Notes under the pieces: model-generated
What the model saw: the letters and a program-made list of their open reading frames with translations, nothing else
Databases searched by the model: none
What the model was told of the DNA's origin: nothing
Shown here: piece by piece, positions 24,319-32,653 of the stretch
Layout of the letters: every line of letters starts with the position of its first letter
How positions within the stretch are numbered: position 1 is the first letter of the stretch
Origin: Mycolicibacterium stellerae
GTDB lineage: Bacteria > Actinomycetota > Actinomycetes > Mycobacteriales > Mycobacteriaceae
Assembly (NCBI RefSeq): GCF_003719305.1
Contig: NZ_RARC01000022.1
Coordinates: 1 to 64,000, forward strand
DNA: 64,000 nucleotides
Direction: 5' to 3'
Translations under genes and position numbers: made by a program

Positions 24319-24948
24319 TCATGGCTTGATAGCTATGGCTATCTCGTTGCGGCGCCGGAACGGCAGGGTCCAGGGCGGGTCGTAGAACCAAGCGACCGGC
24401 TCGCCGATCGGTTCGATCCCGGCGGTGCGTAACGCATCGAGCAGTTCTTCGGTGCGGGCTGCGACTGCCGTCGGGCTGCGATCTCCGCTGAATCGCAGCA
24501 CCGCGACGGTCTCTCCGGGGACGGATACCAGTGCGACATCGTCGTCGTCGGGGGTGGGCAGCGTGTCCATCGTCCACTTCGACGGCATGAAAAACCGGAT
24601 GGTCCAACGGTCGTCGGATGTGCGCGACTGGGCGACGGGCGCCGTCATCGCGATGTCGTCGCCCTTGCGGCTCGCCTGCTGGACCACCGGTGCGGTCATG
24701 GCGATCTCCTGCTCGCGGTGGTTGCCGCCGAAGATGTAGCGGGCCAGGCGCCGGAATCCGATGCTGCGGGCGCGGTCCTCGTCGGCCTCAACCGTTGTCT
24801 GGGCAGCGACGCGCGGGCCGTAGGTGCGGATGTCGACCCCATCCGTGAGACGGGTGCTGAGGTAGTGCGGCTCCTCCGTACCGACTCGAATCCCGCCGAC
24901 GGATAGGGCCGACTCCGCAATCTGTATGGGTAGCTTGGCGATTTTCAT
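24319..24948 (-). CDS. SOUL-family heme-binding protein
   Basis: 209 residues. The SOUL fold is marked by ALSVGGIRVGTEEPHYLSTRL, RTYGPRVAAQTTVE, the IFGGNHREQEIAMTAPV loop, WTIRFFMPSKWTMDTLP and the C-terminal WFYDPPW. Family members bind heme and tetrapyrroles. It overlaps the TspO gene by 4 bp (ATGA) in the order tspO then this gene, so the two are translationally coupled. This strongly suggests a shared tetrapyrrole or heme role. No signal peptide, so cytosolic or membrane-face. Confidence 0.9.
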   Translation of the reverse strand: MKIAKLPIQIAESALSVGGIRVGTEEPHYLSTRLTDGVDIRTYGPRVAAQTTVEADEDRARSIGFRRLARYIFGGNHREQEIAMTAPVVQQASRKGDDIAMTAPVAQSRTSDDRWTIRFFMPSKWTMDTLPTPDDDDVALVSVPGETVAVLRFSGDRSPTAVAARTEELLDALRTAGIEPIGEPVAWFYDPPWTLPFRRRNEIAIAIKP

Positions 24949-25436
24949 GAGCGTCGATTCAGGAACCAGATGTGGGTGGACAGCACGGCGGCAAACGCGC
25001 ACCACAGCGGGTAGAGGGCAAGCGGTGCGGCACGGCGACCGCGCACCGCCGCCGCACGTCGGGTCAGATCGGCACTGCTGACGGCGAGTACGCCCGCCGC
25101 GATCGCCGAGGTGCCAAGCCATCGCTTGGTGAAGAAAAGCCATGACCAACTGGCGTTGAGCACGAGGTTGGCCGTCAGGGCCGCGATGTAGGACCGGCGG
25201 GCGCCTGTGTCGCCGCGGTCGTCGAGTTCGTCGATCGTCGACGCCGAGACGGTGGCGATATCGGCGTAAAGGATCGGCCAGACGATCGGGAACGCCTGCC
25301 GCGGCGGCTGGTACGGCGGCTTCTTCAGCGACGCGTACCACGCCGACTGCGCCGGTCGGCTGGCAAGGCCGCCCAACACGCCGGTGGCGGCCACTGCCAG
25401 TGCGTTCGGGACCAACGTGCGAGCCTGCATGATCAC
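24945..25436 (-). CDS. tspO: TspO/MBR-family membrane protein
   Basis: 163 residues, five transmembrane segments. TspO signatures: the WYASLKKPPYQPP block with the porphyrin-binding loop, then FPIVWPILYADIA, and a conserved aromatic-rich C-terminus. Family members bind porphyrins and cholesterol and act in the membrane. First gene of a two-gene operon with a SOUL heme-binding protein (ATGA overlap). An operator-like palindrome lies 36 bp before it, and menC is divergent. Inner membrane. Confidence 0.9.
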   Translation of the reverse strand: MIMQARTLVPNALAVAATGVLGGLASRPAQSAWYASLKKPPYQPPRQAFPIVWPILYADIATVSASTIDELDDRGDTGARRSYIAALTANLVLNASWSWLFFTKRWLGTSAIAAGVLAVSSADLTRRAAAVRGRRAAPLALYPLWCAFAAVLSTHIWFLNRRS

Positions 25437-25471
25437 TGCCCTCTCACGAGCCGATGCCCGTGCTGAAATTG

Positions 25472-25484
25472 TTAAGTAACTTAA
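25472..25484. promoter_or_regulatory. Palindrome TTAAGT-A-ACTTAA before tspO
   Basis: A perfect 6+1+6 AT-rich inverted repeat in the gap between tspO (start 25436, minus) and menC (start 25563, plus). It stands out against the surrounding GC-rich DNA and sits where a repressor of tspO would bind; MarR- and TetR-type operators often look like this. Confidence 0.4.
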
Positions 25485-25562
25485 ACATACGCTAACCGAC
25501 GAGGGGCCGACGGGCTGCTGCCGAACTCTTACCGAACTATGACGTGGTGGATTATTGAGGCC

Positions 25563-26537
25563 GTGCCGTCAGTAACCGACATCGTTGATCGCCTACACGT
25601 CGTCGCCCTACCGATGCGGATCAAGTTCCGCGGCATCACTGTTCGCGAAGTTGCGCTGATCGACGGCCCGTCGGGCTGGGGCGAGTTCGGCGCGTTTCTC
25701 GAGTATGAACCGTCCGAGGCGGCGGCGTGGTTGGCCGCGGCCGTCGAGGCCGCGTACACGCCGCCCCCGCCGGTTCGTCGCGACCGCATCGCAATCAACG
25801 CGACCGTGCCCGCCGTCGCCGCCGCGGATGTGCCCGACGTGCTGGCCCGATTCCCCGGCGCGCGCACCGCCAAGGTGAAGGTCGCCGAGCCCGGTCAGAC
25901 GCTCGCCGACGACGTGGCCCGCGTCAACGCCGTGCGTGATCATGTGCCGACGGTTCGGGTCGATGCCAACGGCGGCTGGACTGTCGCCGAGGCCGTCGAG
26001 GCGGCTCGGGCGCTGACCGCCGACGGCGGCCTGGAATACCTTGAACAACCCTGCATGACCGTGCCCGAACTGGCCGAACTGCGCCGTCTCGTCGACGTGC
26101 CGATCGCCGCCGACGAAAGCATCCGCAGGGCCGATGACCCTTTGCACGTCGTGCGATCGGGGGCCGCCGATATCGCCGTGTTGAAGGTTGCGCCGTTGGG
26201 CGGGGTCGCCAAGATGCTCGATATCGCCCGCCAGATCGACATCCCCGTTGTCGTTTCCAGCGCACTGGATTCGGCGGTCGGTATCGGCCGAGGTCTGCTG
26301 GCCGCCGGTGCACTGCCGGACCTGCGGCACGCCTGTGGGCTTGGCACCGGCGGCCTGTTCGTCGAAGACGTCGCCGAACCCCTCACGCCCGTCGACGGCT
26401 ATCTGCCCGTCGCGACGGTCACCCCGGACCCGGCTCGACTGCAGACGTTGGCCGTGTCACCGCAGCGGCGACAATGGTGGATCGACCGGATCAAGGCCTG
26501 CTTCGCGTCAGGGCGCGCAGACCTCGTGACCGAATAG
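25563..26537 (+). CDS. menC: o-Succinylbenzoate synthase
   Basis: 324 residues; enolase superfamily enzyme that dehydrates SHCHC to o-succinylbenzoate in menaquinone synthesis, using Mg2+. Catalytic KxK is in TAKVKVAE, metal ligands are the Asp of VRVDANGG, the Glu of LEYLEQP and the Asp of IAADES, and the second Lys is in AVLKVAPLGG. It begins with DRLHVVALPMRIKFRGI as in other mycobacterial MenC, so GTG 25563 (GAGG close by) is preferred to ATG 25539; the latter adds eight residues. The last 30 bp overlap a small convergent gene. It is followed by no other men gene on this strand until bpoC/menD. Confidence 0.94.
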   Translation: MPSVTDIVDRLHVVALPMRIKFRGITVREVALIDGPSGWGEFGAFLEYEPSEAAAWLAAAVEAAYTPPPPVRRDRIAINATVPAVAAADVPDVLARFPGARTAKVKVAEPGQTLADDVARVNAVRDHVPTVRVDANGGWTVAEAVEAARALTADGGLEYLEQPCMTVPELAELRRLVDVPIAADESIRRADDPLHVVRSGAADIAVLKVAPLGGVAKMLDIARQIDIPVVVSSALDSAVGIGRGLLAAGALPDLRHACGLGTGGLFVEDVAEPLTPVDGYLPVATVTPDPARLQTLAVSPQRRQWWIDRIKACFASGRADLVTE

Positions 26538-26762
26538 CAGAAACGGCCACATCGCCGTCGTCGCGCCGAACGCCGCCAACTCGGAACCGGCGGGAATGCG
26601 TGTCTGCAAATGACTCTCGATTCGCGTGACGTCGTCGGCGTTGAAGAAGGTCCACCCGATCCCGATGACGAGATAGGGGATCGCGAGCCACATCGCGATC
26701 TCGAGCATCGCTTCGACGCTGACCTTTCGGCTGAGCAGCCGACGCAGACCGGTCACCCTCAC
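26508..26762 (-). CDS. Small two-helix membrane protein, downstream partner of DUF2236 gene
   Basis: 84 residues. Two hydrophobic segments (about 18-40 and 62-82) with a short charged loop. It shares YLVIGIGWT and a WP-FLLF-VC end with the 81-residue protein at 27616-27861, so the two are paralogues flanking one gene. GTG 26762 overlaps the stop of the DUF2236 gene (GTGA), so it is translationally coupled. It runs 30 bp into the 3' end of menC on the other strand. I recognise no named family. An inference is that it is a membrane anchor or subunit for the DUF2236 protein. Confidence 0.75.
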   Translation of the reverse strand: MRVTGLRRLLSRKVSVEAMLEIAMWLAIPYLVIGIGWTFFNADDVTRIESHLQTRIPAGSELAAFGATTAMWPFLLFGHEVCAP

Positions 26763-27619
26763 ACCAGGCTGCTGTGCGCGCGAACCCGCCTGCGCACGTC
26801 GGCCAACGCGAGGTAGCTACCGCCCTGACGGATGAACACCGGCAAGAACCGGTTCGCGAAAGCCACCAGAAGGAACAACCATTCGAAGCGGCGCTGCTTG
26901 CCCTGACTCCACCGCACACCCAACGCGTCCCTGAACACCGGAGCGAGGAAGCCGATGGTGAGAAACTTTAGCAGCGGCCGGAACGGCAGCCCCAGAACGG
27001 GATTGATCATCCGCAGGTTGATCAGATCGGAGAGGTACTCGCGGACTGGGGCATCGATGACCACCCGCTTGCATGCGTCATCCCAGTAGGTATCGAACTC
27101 GGATCGGGTGGCCGGCCATTGGTCCTCTGTTACCTGAAGGGTTGTTCCCAATGTCCACGAGGAACGGTAGAACTGCTCGCGCTGTTGGGGGGTCATCTCG
27201 CCGCGCAGTAACCTGTAGGTGTCCTCGAGTCCGACGAAAAGGCATGCCGCCACCCACATTTGGAGTTCGCGGTCGAAGGCGTTGTACTTCACCGGGCTTT
27301 CGGGGCTGGAGATCACCTGGCGGTGTGCCCCGTCGACGGCTTCACGGAACGCGGCGCGGTCCTGCTCGGAACCGAACACAGCGACGGCGAGGTACTGCGA
27401 CGTCGTGCGCAGGCGCTTCCACGGGTGCTTGAGAATGCTGCCCGAGTCGACCTTGCTCTCGACCACTCCGTAGCCGACACCTGGCGACGCCAACTGCATG
27501 ACCACATTGGCCGCGGCGGCGGCGAACGACCAGAAGTCCATCGCGTCGGCCACCGAGACCTCGGCGTCGGGATCCCAGCGTGCGGTCTGTCTCCTGACGG
27601 AGATACGGGTATCGCTCAT
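26759..27619 (-). CDS. DUF2236 (MpaB/latex-clearing-like) oxygenase-type protein
   Basis: 286 residues. FWSFAAAAANVVMQLASPGVGYGVVESKV, then HPWKRLRTTSQYLAVAVFG and DGAHRQVI, are the conserved heme-binding-type region of the DUF2236 family, to which the rubber oxygenase Lcp and the mycophenolic-acid MpaB enzyme belong. The His in GAHRQV is the expected heme-ligand neighbourhood. Residues 210-260 are hydrophobic and probably membrane-facing. It overlaps small membrane-protein genes by 4 bp at each end (27616-27619 and 26759-26762). Function not established; oxidation of a lipid or isoprenoid is a fair guess in a menaquinone region. Confidence 0.82.
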   Translation of the reverse strand: MSDTRISVRRQTARWDPDAEVSVADAMDFWSFAAAAANVVMQLASPGVGYGVVESKVDSGSILKHPWKRLRTTSQYLAVAVFGSEQDRAAFREAVDGAHRQVISSPESPVKYNAFDRELQMWVAACLFVGLEDTYRLLRGEMTPQQREQFYRSSWTLGTTLQVTEDQWPATRSEFDTYWDDACKRVVIDAPVREYLSDLINLRMINPVLGLPFRPLLKFLTIGFLAPVFRDALGVRWSQGKQRRFEWLFLLVAFANRFLPVFIRQGGSYLALADVRRRVRAHSSLV

Positions 27620-27861
27620 GCCAGGCACACATCGGAGAACAACAGCACCGGCCAACTCACGATCGATCCGAGAAACGACACCGTTCGATCGATGTCGGTG
27701 CTCCCGCCGAGGTGGGCCGTGTGCGTGGCCGACCAGAGCACGCCGATCACGAGGTAGGGGACCGCGCCGACGATGGCCGTCCCGAGCCACTCGGCGATCG
27801 TCATCTCGAAGCCCAAAAACTTCCGCAGCGTGTCGAGCACGGCGCCTATGTTAATGCTCAT
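27616..27861 (-). CDS. Small two-helix membrane protein, upstream partner of DUF2236 gene
   Basis: 81 residues with two hydrophobic helices (about 20-42 and 60-80). AVPYLVIGVLW and the SWPVLLFSDVCLA end are shared with the 84-residue protein at 26508-26762. ATG 27861 starts it; its TGA overlaps the ATG of the DUF2236 gene (ATGA). First gene of the three-gene operon. The upstream gap is divergent with a GlxA-like regulator. Confidence 0.75.
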   Translation of the reverse strand: MSINIGAVLDTLRKFLGFEMTIAEWLGTAIVGAVPYLVIGVLWSATHTAHLGGSTDIDRTVSFLGSIVSWPVLLFSDVCLA

Positions 27862-27941
27862 TCCGCTCTGGGCAGCGCTTTCGCTGACATGCGGACACCA
27901 TGTCCTGATTTGTGGGGTACAGGGCGTAGACGACATGGCCC

Positions 27942-28931
27942 ATGGTGGCCAACACTGGGGTCGTGACGCGATCGGTGGTGATCCTCGGCTACCCTGGCGT
28001 GCAGGCGCTGGACATGGTCGGACCGTTCGACGTGTTCACCGGCGCAACGCTGAACCTGGCCGCGGACAACCGCGCCGACGACGGGTACGACGTGACGATC
28101 GCGTCCGTCGACGGTGGCCACGTCACCGCCGGCACCGGGTTGGTGCTCGTCGCCCAACCACTTCCCGACCCTCACGGCGACATCGACACCGTCGTGCTTC
28201 CCGGCGGCTGGGGTCTCGATGAGGCGCGGAAGAACCCCGGCGTCGTCGACTGGGTCAAGGCGGTGTCTGGAACCGCCCGGCGCGTCGTCAGCGTGTGCAC
28301 CGGCGCGTTCCTCGCCGCGCAGGCAGGCCTGCTGGACGGCTGCAGAGCGACAACGCACTGGGCGTTCGCCGACGAGTTGGCCCGCGAGTTTCCCTCCGTC
28401 GCAGTCGATCCCGATCCGATCTTCGTGCAGAGCTCACCAACGGTGTGGACGGCGGCAGGTGTCACCGCCGGGATCGATCTGGCGCTCTCGCTGGTCGAGG
28501 AGGACCACGGCACGGAGGTCGCGCAGACGGTTGCCCGGTATCTGGTGCTCTATTTGCGGCGGCCGGGCGGGCAGAGCCAGTTCGCCGCACCGGTGTGGAT
28601 GCCGCGCGCCAAGCGGGCACCGATCCGAGAGGTGCAGGAGTCGATCGAGACGCAACCCGGTGCCGCGCACAGCATTTCCGATCTGGCCAGCCGAGCGGCG
28701 ATGAGCCCGCGGCATTTCACTCGGGTGTTCACCGACGAGGTAGGGGAGGCGCCCGGCGCTTACGTCGAGCGCATCCGCACCGAAGCCGCGCGCAGACAAC
28801 TCGAGGAGACCGACGACACCGTCACCGTGATCGCCGCCCGGTGCGGCTTCGGCACCGCAGAGACCCTGCGCCGCAATTTCGTTCGACGAATGGGCGTCTC
28901 GCCCGATCAGTACCGCAAGGCATTCGCCTAG
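27942..28931 (+). CDS. GlxA-type transcriptional regulator (DJ-1 domain plus AraC HTH)
   Basis: 329 residues. N-terminal DJ-1/PfpI domain (about 10-195) with the nucleophile-like Cys in VSVCTGAFLAAQ; C-terminal AraC-type double HTH (about 225-325): SISDLASRAAMSPRHFTRVF, then VIAARCGFGTAETLRRNFVRR. The DJ-1 domain usually senses a small metabolite. Eleven bases before a separate DJ-1/PfpI gene. Start ATG 27942 (GTG 27963 is possible); no strong ribosome site. Likely regulates its neighbour. Divergent from the DUF2236 operon. Confidence 0.88.
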   Translation: MVANTGVVTRSVVILGYPGVQALDMVGPFDVFTGATLNLAADNRADDGYDVTIASVDGGHVTAGTGLVLVAQPLPDPHGDIDTVVLPGGWGLDEARKNPGVVDWVKAVSGTARRVVSVCTGAFLAAQAGLLDGCRATTHWAFADELAREFPSVAVDPDPIFVQSSPTVWTAAGVTAGIDLALSLVEEDHGTEVAQTVARYLVLYLRRPGGQSQFAAPVWMPRAKRAPIREVQESIETQPGAAHSISDLASRAAMSPRHFTRVFTDEVGEAPGAYVERIRTEAARRQLEETDDTVTVIAARCGFGTAETLRRNFVRRMGVSPDQYRKAFA

Positions 28932-28941
28932 AGGAGGAACC

Positions 28942-29700
28942 ATGCAGATCGCCATCGTGCTGTACCCGGGCTTCACCGCACTGGACTTCATCGGACCATA
29001 CGAAAGCCTGCGCATGCTGCCCGACGCGGAGGTGCGCTTCGTGTGGCATGAGCCGGGCCCGATCGCCGCCGACTCCGGCGTGCTCGTGGTCGGTGCAACA
29101 CACTCGTTCGACGAAACTCCCTCTCCCGACATCATTCTCGTGCCCGGTGGATTCTCAACGATGGAGCACGCCCGCGACGAGAAGGTGCTCGACTGGCTGC
29201 GCAACGCGCACGAGACCGCAACGTGGACGGCGTCGGTGTGCTCCGGCTCGATCATGCTGGCCGCGGCGGGTCTGCTGGAGGGCAAGCGCGCGACCTCGCA
29301 CTGGGCGGCTCTGTCGGCGCTGTCGGCGTTGGGTGTAACGGCCGTCGGCGATGAGCGCATCGTGTCGGCGGACGGTTCGGTCGAAAACAAGATCGTGACG
29401 TGTGCGGGTGTTTCGGCAGGAATCGACCTCGGGCTGTGGCTCGCGGGCCAGATCGGCGGCGAGGGCCGGGCCAAAGTCATCCAGCTGTCGATGGAATACG
29501 ACCCGCAGCCGCCGTTCGACTCCGGCCACATGTCGAAGGCATCGGCGACGACGAAAGCGGCGGCCACCGTGCTGATGGGCAAGGATCTCGTCAAACCCAA
29601 ACAGCTGAAGGCCGCGACCGGACTGCTGTGGGACCACGCGATCGAGCGGGCAAGGGCGAAGCGTCGCAAGGGCCGCGCTCGCGTAGCCTCTGCTGGGTGA
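28942..29700 (+). CDS. DJ-1/PfpI family protein (isonitrile-hydratase-like)
   Basis: 252 residues. One DJ-1 fold: IVLYPGFTALDFIGPYESL, ILVPGGFSTM, and the catalytic Cys in ASVCSGSIMLAAAGLL with ATSHW following. The C-terminal 60 residues are a Lys/Arg-rich helical extension. Closest in style to isonitrile hydratases and ThiJ/PfpI proteins that act on a small molecule. GAGGAGG precedes the ATG by 5 bases. Its TGA overlaps the GTG start of the bpoC-like gene. Confidence 0.86.
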   Translation: MQIAIVLYPGFTALDFIGPYESLRMLPDAEVRFVWHEPGPIAADSGVLVVGATHSFDETPSPDIILVPGGFSTMEHARDEKVLDWLRNAHETATWTASVCSGSIMLAAAGLLEGKRATSHWAALSALSALGVTAVGDERIVSADGSVENKIVTCAGVSAGIDLGLWLAGQIGGEGRAKVIQLSMEYDPQPPFDSGHMSKASATTKAAATVLMGKDLVKPKQLKAATGLLWDHAIERARAKRRKGRARVASAG

Positions 29701-30473
29701 ATCTGGCCTACGACGAACGCGGCGCCGGCGAACCGGTGCTATTCATCGCCGGACGGGGCGGTGCCGGCCGTACCTGGCAGCTCTATCAGGTCCCCGACTT
29801 CGTGCGGGCCGGGTACCGGGCGATCACATTCGACAACCGGGGGATCGGCGCCACCGAGCAGGCCGACGGGTTCGGCGTCGAGCAGATGGTTGCCGACACC
29901 GCTGCGCTGATCGAGAACCTAGACGCCGCACCCGTGCGAATCGTGGCGGTCTCCATGGGCTCCTTCATCGCGCAGGAACTGATGCTGGCCCGCCCCGAAC
30001 TGGTCCGCTCGGCGGTGCTGATGGCCACCAGGGGCCGCCACGACCGCGCCCGCGACTTCTTCCGCACGGCCGAACGCGAGCTGGCCGAATCAGGCGTCGA
30101 GTTGCCCGCCTCCTTCGACGCGAAGCTGCGGCTGCTGGAGAGCTTCTCGCCGAAGACGATCAACGACGACCTCGCGGTCCGCGACTGGATCGACATGTTC
30201 ACCATGTGGCCGACCAGGCCGACGCCTGGCCTGCGGGCCCAGACCGACGTCTGCCCGCACGACAACCGGCTGCCCGCTTACCGAAGTATTACCGCGCCCG
30301 CCCTCGTCATCGGGTTCGGCGACGACATCGTGCTGCCGCCGCACCTTGGCCGTGAGGTCGCCGCCGCGCTGCCGAACGGCCGCTACCTGGAGATTCCGGA
30401 CACCGGCCACCTCGGCTTCATCGAGAAACCGCAGGTGGTGAACGCGGCGGCGCTGAAATTCTTCGGCGAATAG
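29697..30473 (+). CDS. bpoC: Alpha/beta hydrolase, BpoC type; possible MenH
   Basis: 258 residues. Nucleophile elbow VSMGSF (Ser about residue 83), acid GFGDDIVLP and His in DTGHLGF form a serine-hydrolase triad. In M. tuberculosis the same gene (Rv0554) lies between menC and menD; its annotation as a non-heme peroxidase is doubtful. MenH, which converts SEPHCHC to SHCHC between MenD and MenC, is an alpha/beta hydrolase, and no other candidate is seen here, so a MenH role is plausible. Start GTG 29697 overlaps the previous TGA (GTGA). Confidence 0.85.
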   Translation: MNLAYDERGAGEPVLFIAGRGGAGRTWQLYQVPDFVRAGYRAITFDNRGIGATEQADGFGVEQMVADTAALIENLDAAPVRIVAVSMGSFIAQELMLARPELVRSAVLMATRGRHDRARDFFRTAERELAESGVELPASFDAKLRLLESFSPKTINDDLAVRDWIDMFTMWPTRPTPGLRAQTDVCPHDNRLPAYRSITAPALVIGFGDDIVLPPHLGREVAAALPNGRYLEIPDTGHLGFIEKPQVVNAAALKFFGE

Positions 30474-30479
30474 GCTGTA

Positions 30480-32123
30480 GTGGTGAACCCATCGACGGCA
30501 CAGGCGCGTGTCGTCGTCGACGAACTCGTTCGCGGCGGCGTGCGCGACGTCGTGCTGTGCCCGGGTTCGCGTAACGCGCCGCTGGCCTTCGCGCTGCACG
30601 ACGCCGACCGAGCCGGCCGGATTCGGCTGCACGTACGCATCGACGAGCGCACCGCCGGCTACCTGGCGATCGGGCTGGCGGTCGCCGAAGGCGCCCCCGT
30701 CTGTGTGGCGATGACGTCGGGCACAGCGGTGGCCAACCTCGGACCCGCAGTGGTGGAGGCCAACTACGCGCGGGTGCCGCTCATCGTGCTTTCGGCCAAC
30801 CGGCCCTACGAACTGCTTGGCACCGGAGCGAACCAGACGATGGAACAGCTGGGCTACTTCGGCACCCAGGTGCGAGCAAACATCAGCCTGGGGCTAGCCG
30901 AAGCTTCACCGGAGCGGATGGACGAATTCAACGCGCAGTGGCGGTCGGCGACATGTCGAGTGTTGGTGGCCGCCACCGGTGCTCGAACCGCGAACGCCGG
31001 GCCGGTGCAGTTCGACATTCCGCTGCGCGAGCCGCTGGTGCCCGACCGCGACCAGGATCCGTCGACGTCGTACGCGCCGCAGGGCCGCCAAGGCGGAAAG
31101 CCGTGGACCTACACCCCCCCGGTGACGTTCGACCAACCGCTGGACATCGACCTCACCCCCGACACGGTCGTCATCGCCGGACACGGCGCAGGCGCGCACC
31201 CCAACCTGGCGGCGCTTCCGACGGTCGCCGAACCGACCGCCCCGCCCGCTGACAACCCTCTGCATCCGATGGCCCTGCCGCTGCTTCGCCCGCAGCAGGT
31301 GATCATGCTGGGCCGCCCGACGCTGCACCGACCTGTCTCTGCCCTGCTGGCCGACTCGTCGGTGCCGGTGTTCGCGCTGACAACCGGACCGCGCTGGCCC
31401 GACGTCTCGGGAAACTCGCAGGCCACCGGCACCCGCGCGGTGACCACCGGCGCGCCGAACCCGGCCTGGCTGCGTCGCTGCGCCGCCGTCAACACCCAGG
31501 CGAGCGAGGCGGTGCGCGGCCAGCTCGAGGCCCATCCCTTGACCACCGGGCTGCACGTCGCCGCGGCAGTGGCCAAGGCGTTGCGTGAGGGCGACCAGCT
31601 GGTGCTCGGCGCGTCGAACCCGGTGCGCGACGTCGCGCTGGTCGGCCTGCGCCCACGTGGCATCAAGGTGCGCTCAAATCGCGGCGTCGCCGGCATCGAC
31701 GGCACCGTGTCGACGGCGATCGGCGCCGCGCTGGCGCACGACCGCACCGGGGGCCGGACCGTCGCGCTGATCGGTGACCTGACCTTCGTGCACGACAGCT
31801 CGGGGCTGTTGATCGGGCCGACGGAGCCGGCACCGCGGCATTTGACGATCGTGGTCTCCAACGACAACGGCGGCGGCATCTTCGAGCTGCTCGAGCAGGG
31901 CGATCCGCGGTTCTCCGATGTGTCGTCGCGAATCTTCGGCACACCGCACGACGTTGATGTCGGCGCGCTGTGCCGGGCGTATCACGTGGAGAGCAGGCAG
32001 ATCGAGGTCGACGATCTGGTCGCCGCCCTCGACGAACCGTTTGACGGTATGCGGGTACTGGAGGTGAAGGCCGACCGGTCGTCGCTGCGGGCGCTGCACG
32101 CGTCGATCAAGGCGGCGTTGTGA
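30480..32123 (+). CDS. menD: SEPHCHC synthase, menaquinone synthesis
   Basis: 547 residues; thiamine diphosphate enzyme adding the succinyl semialdehyde unit from 2-oxoglutarate to isochorismate. N-terminal CPGSRNAPL, RIDERTAGYLAIGLA (catalytic Glu), SGTAVANL, NRPYEL and NQTMEQ; the C-terminal ThDP motif is GDLTFVHDSSGLL ending with SNDNGGGIFELLEQG. Full length. Start GTG 30480 or the adjacent GTG 30483. Six bases after bpoC; GTGA overlap with the DUF3592 gene. Likely one transcript with both. Confidence 0.95.
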   Translation: MVNPSTAQARVVVDELVRGGVRDVVLCPGSRNAPLAFALHDADRAGRIRLHVRIDERTAGYLAIGLAVAEGAPVCVAMTSGTAVANLGPAVVEANYARVPLIVLSANRPYELLGTGANQTMEQLGYFGTQVRANISLGLAEASPERMDEFNAQWRSATCRVLVAATGARTANAGPVQFDIPLREPLVPDRDQDPSTSYAPQGRQGGKPWTYTPPVTFDQPLDIDLTPDTVVIAGHGAGAHPNLAALPTVAEPTAPPADNPLHPMALPLLRPQQVIMLGRPTLHRPVSALLADSSVPVFALTTGPRWPDVSGNSQATGTRAVTTGAPNPAWLRRCAAVNTQASEAVRGQLEAHPLTTGLHVAAAVAKALREGDQLVLGASNPVRDVALVGLRPRGIKVRSNRGVAGIDGTVSTAIGAALAHDRTGGRTVALIGDLTFVHDSSGLLIGPTEPAPRHLTIVVSNDNGGGIFELLEQGDPRFSDVSSRIFGTPHDVDVGALCRAYHVESRQIEVDDLVAALDEPFDGMRVLEVKADRSSLRALHASIKAAL

Positions 32124-32653
32124 TCGAACCGGTGAAGCGGTTGGTGCGCATCGTCAATCCGCACCTGTACGGCGAACCCGGCGAAACCCGCGCCGCACGG
32201 AACTTCCGGCGGATGCGGATCGGCATCGTCATCGTGGCCTCTCTGGTGACGTTGCAGTCGCTGCTGCTGGTGCTCGGAGCCTGGCGCAACGACGCGCAGA
32301 TCGAAGGCAACATGGGGGTGGCCGAGGCCGAGGTGCTCAGCGCCGGACCCCGGCGCTCGACGATCGAGTTCGTCACACCCGACCGTGTCACCTACCGGCC
32401 CGAGCTCGGCGTGCTGTATCCGTCCGAATTGGACACGGGCATGCGGATTTACGTCGAATACGACAAGGACAATCCCGATCTGGTTCGGGTGCAACACCGC
32501 AACGCCGCGCTGGCGATCATTCCGGCCGGATCGATCGCGGTGGTCGGCTGGCTGGTCGCCGGGGTGGCATTGATGGGGCTATCGCTCTTCGAGCGACGGC
32601 TCGCGGGTCAGACCGACGAGCCCATCAAGTTGTCCAGCCAGTCGTCGTCGTGA
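32120..32653 (+). CDS. DUF3592-like membrane protein (Rv0556-like)
   Basis: 177 residues, two transmembrane helices (about 36-55 and 130-152) around an extracytoplasmic loop rich in beta strands (VLSAGPRRSTIEFVTPDRVTYRPE). Resembles DUF3592/DUF3093 style proteins of unknown function. Start GTG 32120 overlaps the menD stop. The last 46 bp overlap the 3' end of the convergent DsbA-like lipoprotein gene. Confidence 0.82.
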   Translation: MIEPVKRLVRIVNPHLYGEPGETRAARNFRRMRIGIVIVASLVTLQSLLLVLGAWRNDAQIEGNMGVAEAEVLSAGPRRSTIEFVTPDRVTYRPELGVLYPSELDTGMRIYVEYDKDNPDLVRVQHRNAALAIIPAGSIAVVGWLVAGVALMGLSLFERRLAGQTDEPIKLSSQSSS

